Below are positions 46,601-57,868 of a stretch of 64,000 nucleotides of DNA, piece after piece. The notes under the pieces are model-generated. The model searched no databases and had not been told where the DNA came from. It worked only from the letters and a program-made list of their open reading frames with translations. Origin of the DNA: Acanthosepion lycidas. Its lineage: Eukaryota > Mollusca > Cephalopoda > Sepiida > Sepiidae. Position numbers and translations under genes: made by a program. How positions within the stretch are numbered: position 1 is the stretch's first letter; each line of letters opens with the position of its first letter. Where the stretch lies: the NCBI GenBank assembly GCA_963932145.1, contig OZ010600.1, positions 47,677,377 through 47,741,376 on the forward strand, given 5' to 3'.

Positions 46601-49600
46601 TTACCTCATTTAACTGAAACTATTTTGTATCTACTTACTTGAGATAGTAACTGATAAACCCAAGGTGACATCAGTCCTTTTTGGTGTCTCTCACTGGCAA
46701 TACGCATTATTTCTGGAGATATCTGGGGTAATTTAAAGTCCTTATCATTCTGCGTGTTTTCAGTTTTTCTTTGTCCCTATATATATAAAAAAAAAAAAAA
46801 AGAAAAAAAAAATTCATATTGAAATCATGACAACAAAAGAACACTGGAATAAATATAGCATTAAACTTTTAAACATTAGATAAGAAAATGATATTAAATA
46901 AAACGAATGCTGCTTCCTATGAAAACTCACTTGTGTTTGTGTCCATGTATTGTCAGCTGCATGTTTTTTGGAATCTCCTAAAAGAGAAAAATAGAAAGGC
47001 TCACAAGTTGAAAATTTAAAATTCCAATTCATTAATACAGAGAACATGTCATTGAATGCATTTTAAAAACATGAAAAAAATTGTACAAATGTCTTATAAA
47101 ATAAAGAAAGAAAAACGTTCAAAAGATTTCATATTTAAATGCAAATCTTAAAATAATTACTTTGAATTATGCCACCAAATATTTCAGAAAAATATAGATA
47201 CTTAAAAATATTGGCATTATAAAATTTAATATTTTTCAAAATCCAGTTGATATGAAAATGATTCTATATATCAGTTATGCAGTGTGATTTTTAATAACGA
47301 GGTATTCTGTCGATATGGTAACAGGAAGCCTCGATACCAACAAACATGCGACAAAAATATTTAATAAGTAGTGACAATTTACCAATATATTGCTTTTTAT
47401 TTTTTGTGTTAGCTTTCTTCAGATATTTTTTTTGAAAATTATTTATAAACAATCCTTTCTTGCAACAGTTAACTATTTTGTTTTAATAGAAAATGTTGGT
47501 TACTCATGCAGAAAATATAAATAATGCAATTGAGAAATTTGACTGTCATAATGGGTTCTTTATTACAAGGTACAATAATATTTCAGAAACATTAAATTTA
47601 ATTATGTAGCATTGTTATAAAGTCAATATAAAGAACCGAGTAGTTCCTCTATTGAAATCTTTTAGAAAGATTTGTAAGATTTTACAAATAGACAATGCTT
47701 ATAAAGATTGTCAAGATAGATTAAAAGATTTAATAGGGAGTACTTACCAGCTTGATCAATGTGATCTTGCAAAATTTGATTTGGTGGATCAATAACTATT
47801 TGTGGGTTGGCAGAATCAGCATATCCAGAGGTTTCCTATATATAAATGAATATAGAAAAACTTTGTAGTGAGAGTTCTTAGCAGAAAATTAAAACCAGAG
47901 CTAAGAGAAAAAAAAAGTGAGAAAGAAAGTATTATAAAATTGAAATTAAATTTGCTAAATACTGTTTTAGCACATACACTAAAAGCAACATTACTTACTG
48001 TTGTATCTTTTCTATTTTGCCCATTCTGCATGGCATAACTGCTTGTTTGCCTAGGAAGACCAGTTACTAAAAATAAAGGTAAAAAAAGGAATTATTTTAT
48101 TAAAAAATGGGAAGAATATAGACTCCATTACATTCGTTTTTCCATGAGATTTGTAATGGTGTTCAATAGGCATTGTCAATTTTCATCACAGAATTTGGAC
48201 ATTTTAACTAAAATAGCTCATGAAACATGTATAAAACTTAATTTTATGCCTTATTTTTATGCTATTCAAAAGCAGAAAGAATAGAAAGGAAATTTTGATA
48301 TAAATATTCTTTCTATATTTTAAGCAGAATCAAAGACATTTGCATAAAAATCTCTTTGTGAAAACACCATAAAATATTACCTTTTGGGATCATAAAAACA
48401 AAAAAAAAAACAAAAAAAAAAAAAACAAAAAAAAACAGTCAACCAAATCTAATTATTGGATTTTAAAATTCTTGACATTTGTATAAAAATATATTAATGT
48501 TTCCAATCCTAAGCTTCCTATTACCAACTGGTGCATGGTACTAAGCTGAAATCATTAATGTTCACTCACATGATGCCAGTTTTTTTATTAGGTGAATTGA
48601 TTTGAATATGTGACAGGCTAATCCATACAAATTGACCATGCCACTCATACTGCCCCCCCCCCAAAAAAAAAACAGGGAACTTTTTTTTTCTGACAGTCTA
48701 GGTCATTACTCAACTTTTCACTACATTACACACATTTCTTTAATCTCTAAAGCAAGTTTTAGCATTTAAAATACTATAGGCAAAAAAGTTGATAACTTGC
48801 TTTGTAAAGCATTCAAATGCAAAACTAGGGAGAACAAGAAATTGAAAAGCTAATTTATTGATAGAATTTGTTTAGAAGTCAACACAAACAGTTACTTTAA
48901 AGATGATTATTAGTGCTTGACTAAGCAAAGATCTACTGGATCCATAAGATGGATATGAATTCCAAAAGTTTTCAACCAATGTGCTATATTCACTTAGAAA
49001 ATTTAACAACTTCTGCTACTTCTCTTGGAGGGTTTAAACCAATAAGTTTTGATAAAACTAGAGTATTATTAATAGAAATTTTTAAATATATCAACAGCTA
49101 ACAAAAAGTGTTAATACTTACATTTTATTCTTGGTTTGTATTTAAGGAATCCATCTTGAGTACCATTCAAATAATATTGGACACTTTGTTTTAATCTTGC
49201 TACAAGTTCTTGTTTGTTTTTATTTGAATTCCTAGGAAAAAGTAAAAAAATGAAAATAAAAATGCAAAAAACTATAATAGAAATATTAAAGAAAATTTCT
49301 GACATTTAACAACTGATAAACAGATTTTAAATAATTAATCAAAAGAATAAGTACAATTATCTTAAGTTTCTGGAATACTACCATCTTAAGATTAAAACAA
49401 TACACCAAGTCACAGTGAAAATTATTTTTTCTGTAAATTCAAATAAAACTTATAAACAATTCAAGTTTTTGTACAGTGATAATGTAATAAAAATGAAAGC
49501 TTTGATTTTTCTCTGTAGGGAATAAAAAGGAAATTTATACAATTGTAGAAACAAAATGGCATAAAAAATAAAACCATCTTGGAAAACAATCACACTTTCA

Positions 49601-50349
49601 TAAAGTGGTTAAGTATAAAAAAAAAAAGAAAAAAAAAAAAAGATGAATGACACTAAAAAATTGCACTGCGATACCAAAGTCTCAAATTGTTCCCATTCTG
49701 AAATGAGACAATTACTAGTTTTGTTTCCTAGTAACTGAAATGTAGTTTTTGCTATTTAGCACTTGCATTACCCAAATAATCAGTATGTATTCATTATGAG
49801 AGTTGCAAAGTTAATCTGAAGAAAACTGAGGTTCCTAACAGAAACTAATCCAATTGCTAACATATAAATTACAAATCTTTTCATAGACATTGCGGAAACG
49901 TTGTGCGTGTATGTATATATACATACATACTCCTGGTCAAAATCTTAAGGCCAGTTACAAAAGGGTTAAAAAAATATAAAATACTTACTTTAATTGAAAT
50001 ATATTTGTGAAACATTTACATTTAATTAGAAATTGTAGTTTATCAACAAACAAGTGATAAATGTTAAGCTTTTAATTGATTAATTTAAAGAAACATTGGA
50101 AAAAAAAAATTTCACTGTACAAAAATTTTAGAACTAGTCAGTGTGCTCATAGCTTCAGGCATGTAGACATCTACTTAGCTCATTTCCAGCATTAAATTTT
50201 AAAATGGCTAAGGGTAAAATTTCAAAGTTTGAACAGGAAAGGATTATTGAACTTCAAAGACATGGTCTTTCACAATGAGCCAGTGCAAATGAAATTGGTT
50301 GTAGCAGAACTGTCATTGCTAACTTCATTAAAAATCCAGATCTATATAC

Positions 50350-50380
<31 letters not shown>

Positions 50381-50850
50381 TCAAGCAGTCGCTTCAATAA
50401 AACCTTACTATCTCTAGGCAGATGCATTAAACAAGAATGATTCAAGCCTAACATCAAATTAAATTAAAGCAAATACAGATGCTGAATGCAGTTATTGAAC
50501 AAGTTGACGATATTTAAATAACAAAGGGTTTAAGAACGTGAAATGGCTGCAGAGGCCATGTCTTCTTCCTAGTCATAAAACATCCAGTTTACAATTTTCT
50601 TTCGATTATCAAACTTGGAATGTGGTTAAATGAAAGAAAGTGTCATTTTCAGACAAGAAAAAAAAATTCAATCTTGATGGCCCAGACGGTTTTCAGTGTA
50701 ACTAGCATGCAAAAGATGTCCCCAAAAGAAATTTTCTCAATACTACATGGTGGAGGTGGATCAATTACCGTCTGGTTGGTTGGGTTTTATGGCATATCAA
50801 CCACTGTAGGTCATTTAATGCCAAATTATATATGTGTGTGTGTGTGTGTG

Positions 50851-50900
<50 letters not shown>

Positions 50901-53900
50901 TATACATACAGACACACACACACATATATATATATATATATTAAATATATAGTACTATCAAACGCATAGCTGGCAACATTACTTTTCTGGAAACGTTATT
51001 TTTTTTTTCAGAAACGTATAGCCGACAACATTATTTTTTCAAAAACGTAGTTAGGTTTACGAATTTGTTTTAACTTGTCAAATTTAATATCATTAATAGT
51101 CTCATGTGTCGGAATATAGATAGAACAGATATTTACTGTTTTTTGCAATGTTGTTTTGGCAGGAATTATTTGGAGTTCACTGTCTATGGTTATTTGGTGT
51201 CGAGGTATGTCTTCCCTAACTAGGATCGATACACCTCCAGAAGCTCTGTGTCTGTCGTTGTGTAAGTGATTGTATGAATTGTAATTTTTAATGTTTAGCT
51301 GGTTGGTGTCCTTGAGAAATGTTTCTTGAAGGCATACAACTTTGGGGTTATATTTATCGAGGAGTATTAGAAGTCCTTCATAGTTGTCTCTAATTCCTCT
51401 GCAGTTCCATTGTAGAATTGAATTATTTTGCAGTTTCATTATGTTAAAATTAGATTTATTGTTTTTCCTAGATTTGTTTATATTGCTCAACTCTTCAGTC
51501 TCCATTCTTTCTATCGAGCTAAATCTATTTTTGGTATCAACCTTTGATGTTGATAATTCTGTAGATTGACATGTCAAGTTCGACAACTTTACCTGTTCCC
51601 GTGATGATGAAGTTTGAGTATTGTCTATTTTAGATTGTAGAGCACATTCTGTCTTATTGTTTGGTTCAGGGTTTAATGTTTGTTTTTTCCCAAGATTGTC
51701 ACTTTTATAAGTAGGAGGACGGCTTGATGATTTCTGTGACTTTTGCTTTTTAGAAGTGGTTTGTGTCTGCACTGTTGTTTTTGTAGTCGTTTTTAGTGGA
51801 AGATTCTCCTTTGTCTGCAGGATTACTTTGAGTAGTTGGTGTTTCTGAAACTGTAGCTGTATTGTTTTTATCAAGACCACGCAAGGCTTTTATCTTATTA
51901 ATAAAATTGTCCCAGTCTCCCAGGTTCAGCTGTTTTGACAAATTCTTCATATTTGTTCTGTTGTTTTTTTCCTGATGGACTCCTTGGGAATATGTGGTAG
52001 TGTTCGACCCTACTACCATCTTCCGCGCTTCTTGGTAAGGAATGTTATTTTTGTGCTTTATTGATAGAATTTCCTTTTTTCTTCAACTGTCACAAGATCT
52101 TGTGTAGACCGGATGATCACCACCACAGTTGGCACATTTATTGGGAAATTCACATTCATTCATTCATGTGATGGTCAGGATCATTTTGGCCACATTTCCC
52201 CCACACACCTCTCGTCCTCTACATGTATCTTAATGATGTCCATATTTTTGATATTTATGACATCTCAGAGGGTTAGGCACAAACTGCTCGACCCACTCCA
52301 TGGTATAGCCTACTTTAATTTTCTCTGGTATTTTTGGTGAGTTAAATGTCATTATATACGTGTTTGTTTCTATCATTTTACCTTCTTTTATTTATTGAAA
52401 TTCGTTTAACATCAATGACATCTTGTTTTTTAAACTCTTAATTACTTCTATTGTACATAAAGATAGTTCTTTGCTTACTTTTGTTCAGGGATTTGTGAGG
52501 GTATGTTTTTACTGGAACGTTGTGGAACAGTCATTTTTAGTAGAAAATCTGCATGTTTCTTCTTTTCCATTTCGACAAGCAGTGTCTCATTTTTCAATTT
52601 CTTGACAGTTAAAGGTGTTAAGTTGCCTGATATCACCTTTTCTATTATAAAGGGAGATAAATTTGTGATTGGTGAGCTACATGACTCTATAACAACAAAT
52701 CTTGGAAAGGATGATTCTGTTTCATTATCTGAAGAAGAATCAGATTCTATATAATTGCGTTTAAGTTTTTTATTTGTAGAGGAAGCCATACGTGTTTTTA
52801 TGTTTTTCGCTGGTCCCATGCTCCTCCACCCACCATGGAGTTCAACTTATGTTGGGAATAAACCAAGAGGGAAACCCATTCGCCTTGGCTGAGACGGGGA
52901 TACAAAACCAGTATACTCACAGTATGTTTCTGAACCTCTATCAAACGCTCAACAGTCTAAACTTGGTCAACAGTCATATCTCTTGACACGATTGACCCTC
53001 AGCCCCCGCCTTCTAGCATATAAAATAAAGGGTTGGGACTAGTTCCGCAAGAGCAGATTGATAATTCTACATGAGCAGAGTGTATAACATGATTGGGAGA
53101 AAAAGACAAATATATATGCTAGGGCATGTTGGGACTAGCCGATTGATCAGATTGTGCCTCTCCGACCGCCCATCTAAGGGCCAAAGTGGAGTATTGCAGT
53201 ACCATGGCCACCTTTTCCTGGGTCAAGGATTGCTCAGCCATCAGGATCCAGTCCCCAGGCATTACAGGTCGTCACCCACGGCCAACAGGTGGCCTCATTG
53301 AGAGGCTTTTACTCTCTGCAGGGGGGCAGTTGACATATTCAGACACCCTGCCGACAGAGGGAAAAGCCTATTTAACCCATAAGTGGGACCCTAGCTGTTG
53401 GACGTAGTTTATCGTCTTACTCAGGACGCGGATGCAATTTATCGTCATACCCAGGACGGAATTACAGTCTGGTGTTCATTTTTGTAAAATGGAACTCTTG
53501 AGTTACAGTATGTAAAATGTTGTCAAACAGCTGCTAGCTATATCAACATGTTAAGAAAAGCATTGCTAATTACTAAAGTTTTGTGTCTATGTGGAGAAAA
53601 CTGGATTTTCCAGCAGGACGATGCTGCAATCCACAAAGCAAGGGAGTTTTTTTTTATGGAAAACAACATTTAGCTTTTGAGCCATCTACTGTGCTCCCCA
53701 GATCGAAACCCAACTGAGAATGTTTGGGGTTGGATGGTAAATGATGTTTTTAAACATGCATCGCAATTTGAAACTGGATGCTCTTTGTGCTGCAGTTTAT
53801 GCATCCTGGGCGAGCATCCCAAGCACCCCCATGCAGAAGTCAATGAGTGTGCCATAGCAAATTTTCTAAGCAATTTGAAAAAAAATGGAGGATATACTGA

Positions 53901-56900
53901 ATATTAAATTGTTGTGACTTATTTGTTCTGTATTTTCTATTTTTATTTATATGCTCTATGACCAACCAAAAAAAAAAAAAAAAAAAAAAAAGCTTTCATT
54001 GTTTAAATTAATTAAAAGCTTAAAATTTTCACTTGTTTGTTGATAAACTACAATTTCTAATTAAATGTTTTGCAAATATATTTTGATTAAAGTAACAGTA
54101 TTTTACTTTATATATATATTTTTTTTTTTTTAACCCTTTTGTATCTAGTCTTAAGATTTTGACCAAGAGTGTATATACACACACAGCAGATAAAATGGAA
54201 CCAGTGAATGGTATATCCATAAGACTATTGACAGAAGTTGATTTTTCATCTATTCTAAAACTTAATTGAACAGATCATTTTTCAAAATGGATTTATAAAA
54301 AAGTTTCTTAATCAAATACAAAATATTTAAAAACAAAAAACTGACTGCTCAGTTTACTTTTATTGCAAATTGGTAAAGTTGTGCCTGCAAAATTTAACAA
54401 GATGCCAGCTTTGTTAGCCAAAAACCCAAAGGAAAGAGAAATTTCCCATGAATCATTTTGACAATTATTAACAAAAAAAAAAAACAAAGGATTTATACAG
54501 TAAAATGTGAATAAAAAAAAAAAATCAATACACACTTGAAAATGTCATCTCCAATAGCATCCAAATTGTCAACTGATGGAAGTTTTCTAACATAATCAAC
54601 CACAGCTTTAATAACTTTTTCTGGCGTGAGCTGAAATAGAAGCCAAAATTTTAAACTTAACAATGCATTAAAAACTCATTAGTGATATTTCAGTAATGAT
54701 ATAGTTTAAAAATGTTGCTTTACTTCAGACAGTTAACAAATAAGCTTATGGAAACAGAGAGTACCAGAGTAAAACTGTTGAAGGTTACTATATATCTAGG
54801 GGAGAGAGAGAGAAAAAAAGAAAAAGAAAAAAGACATTTTGGAATGAAAAATTAGTATATTGAAATATCTTTCTGATTTTAATTCAAAAGTTTCTAAATA
54901 TTTTGTTGCTAAAAAAGGTTCACAAAATTTATCCAAACATCCAACATTGTTTGACTGAGCAGTTCATTTTTAGAAAATACATTTTTTCTTGTGTATAAAG
55001 GATAAGTTGAGTTCTTTAATGGACATCAAAGCTATGTTTTATCAAATCAAAGATAAAAAAAAGTTCTTAAAACACCCATATTGTAAATGTGACGCTTATT
55101 ATTTCTCCAAATAGAAATCTACTGAATCCAAAAGGTGAGTTATTTTGTTTTATAAATTGTGAAATTATCAATTAATTAATATGCATATATTTTGAGTAAC
55201 CACTTCACCTAAGATTAGTGACAGAATTTATAAATTTCATTTCCAACAAAATTGTTATCATTTGGAAGTAGAATGAATAATCTACATTATTACAAATTCT
55301 TTTGGAGTACGTGTGATTTTATTTTTATAGAGTATTTAGCAATTATTTTTGTGCAACAGGTGACATTTTGATTTCAGTAACTTAAACTATATTGTAATGA
55401 AGGAGAAGAATAAGAGAAAGACCCATGTATAAGGAGAGACTATAACTTTAGTGATAAAAAATAAATCAAATATAAAAAATTCAGTCACATCATTTTCATC
55501 AACTTTCTTAGACCACTCAATAAATTCAGTCAAATATAATTGTCAGATTTAATGTTGAACAAACAGGTCCGACAACAGAAATATTAGGTTGGTGCAGAAA
55601 TAATGACGTAATAATGTCGTTTTTTGACGTATTTTTTAACGTCAAAAAACGACATTATTATGTCATTATTTTTGCACCAACCTAATATACAAAATACGTT
55701 TATTCCCCTCAATATACTACACATGTACACCTCCAATGGATATATCTTTTTTATGGCAAGTCCAGAATAATATTCTTTTGATCTGGTTTTTACATGGTGT
55801 AAATAAGAGTCGACTTTTTTTTATTTTTTTTTTTTTATTGATGTACTAGTGCTCCCCACCAAAAAAAACAAAAAACAAAAAAAAACAAAAAACATTTCTT
55901 TTCTGTTGTGCTATAAATCATAAGATGTTGCAAAGTATTCACTATTGAAGTGAAACTTCTATGACATGTTTAACTATTTTGTTTTTGAGAATGCAATTTT
56001 CCCCCAATGTTTTGGTATGTCTGACCTAATATTATATTTCTTTTGCTTCAAGACTACCTATAATGACATTACATTTATAATGATTTTTAACTAGTCTGCA
56101 TCTTCAGTTATACACTGTTGAATTTGGTTTCTGGCACAATAGCACACAAGGTGGAAAATTGATAAACATTAATAGCCATAACTTTGTTGCAAATTGAGCT
56201 ATCAAGATAAATTTGGTACCATTGTTTTTATGCTTTGTCTAGCTCTCTATACCTGTATTAAAAGAAGTTTTTATATATAACAAAATTTTAGTTTGGGATA
56301 CCTATTAATAGACTGTGTAGCCATCATGACAAGACAAGCCTCAATTACTCTATCTAAGAACTGTACATCTTTCATTGGGACCTTTCAGAGTCTTTATCTT
56401 CTAACCTTTTTGTACCTAAAATGTAAAATAATTTTTAAGCAATTAATGGCAATGGTAAAATTAGTTTCTACAGGGGAAACATTTAGCATTCATTGATTGA
56501 TCAGTTAGTACTCTTACTGGTTGAAATTTATAAAATATTTTTCTTAAAACAGTTTTCCAGGAAATAATACAAGTCGACAGTTATCACACTTTCTAGTAAT
56601 GGGAGTTTCCTTCCTAACTTTTTGTTTAAGGTTATATAGAAAGTAAACATCATGATTACACCATTAGTGCATTTACTTGATCAATGCAGAGATGTACTAG
56701 TTTTGTTATAATTAGTACAAATGTCACAGCACATGAAGTTTTCATCTAAAAAGCAAAGGCATTTGTATTTTGTGAGCTATTGCTTGAGAAAAGTTAGCTT
56801 TTATTTTTCTGCATGAAGAAGTAGAGTGCAGACTAATTAGATTCGGTAAAAGAGGAAGCAGACATAAGTACAGACTATGTTGAGTTACTCCTGAATTTCC

Positions 56901-57812
56901 AAGTAGGCTCTGGAAGGGGTTCAGATGTAGAAAGAGTAGAAAATCCAGCTGCAGGAGTATGGTGGCCAGCAGTGTTTTTTTTTTTTCTTCATTGACATCC
57001 TCATCACATTTCCTTTCAATGTTCACTTGGGGAAAATGAGATTTGTTTGAAGCATGATGCATATTTTGAACATCACAAAATCATGTTGTCATTCATTTCA
57101 TCAGAGCTAAATTTAAAGTGTGTAGTTTGGGGATGAAAGAAAGTCAATTTTTCTAATGTCTGTAAAACAAAGGAAAGAGTAAAAGGAAAGCAAAAAAAAA
57201 AAAAAAAAGTTGTGAAGATCACAGAGAAAGAGGAAATAGAATAGGGAGGGAATAAATTTTTATAGCAAAAGATATATTCAAACGTTAATGATTAAAAATT
57301 TGTTTATTTTGAAAACTAATGTTCTTTTTTAATGCAAAACGCTTGTTTTTACCGACATTTTCCTTACCATCTTGACTAAATATGTTTTTAGATGCGCCTG
57401 TGTATCTCTACAAGAGGCTTGGTTTTGTCAGCCCTCTGGAATACATTTTAGATTGTTTAAATAAAGTAATATATTCCCTAGGAAAGTTTTGTCAGTTTCA
57501 TTCCCCAACGTGAAGACAATTACATTAATTAAAGTTTATATTTATTTGCATACTTGGTTGGTAGTTGTGTTTGAAACTAGGAAAATGACATTAGTCTGAC
57601 AGGTTTCTACTTATTTGACTATCATGTCAACTGGAACAGACACTACAAAGTTGTGTATATATTATCATAGCTAATCATAACAAATATCTCTCCCCTCCTA
57701 CAACAAAACAGGTTTTATAATATATTGCACAACAAAATGATTAAAAAATAAAATATCTACTAATTACAATTAATATCTATCAGTTTATTTGATAAAGGAT
57801 TCACACTCACTT

Positions 57813-57868
<56 letters not shown>

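Larger units (their letters stand above)
50777..53459 (-). mobile_element. Jockey-like LINE with RT deleted, nested in Tc1
   Basis: It is flanked by AATTACCGTCTGGT (50763-50776) and AATTACAGTCTGGT (53460-53473), a 14 bp target duplication with one mismatch. In its own sense it starts at 53459 with two roughly 30 bp monomers and a GC-richer leader to about 52830. ORF1 with zinc knuckles and an APE endonuclease N-terminus to about 51060 follow. It then jumps directly to the 3' UTR: two or three TTGCCAGCTAT units, a TA/TG microsatellite, GGTTGATATGCC, and an AACC-type tail at 50777. The rest of the endonuclease and the whole RT are absent. Confidence 0.88.
49930..54171 (+). mobile_element. Tc1-like transposon interrupted by a LINE
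   Basis: The long terminal inverted repeats (about 180 bp) begin CTCCTGGTCAAAATCTTAAG on the left and CTCTTGGTCAAAATCTTAAG (inverted) on the right, each beside TA. Without the LINE and its duplicated target the element is about 1545 bp. The + strand transposase has FSDKKKFNLDGPDG and HGGGSITVW before the insertion and GENWIFQQDDAAIH, SPDRNPTENVWGWM and NLKKNGG after it. A (A)n run, stops and frameshifts show it is dead independently of the insertion. Confidence 0.9.

Noticed and set aside
52113..52340. + strand 75-codon frame
   Set aside because: Antisense shadow of the zinc-knuckle part of the LINE ORF1.
56742..57062. 106-codon - strand frame
   Set aside because: No homology, no splice-consistent borders in FAM120A phase and low-complexity Leu/Ser composition. 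Treated as chance.
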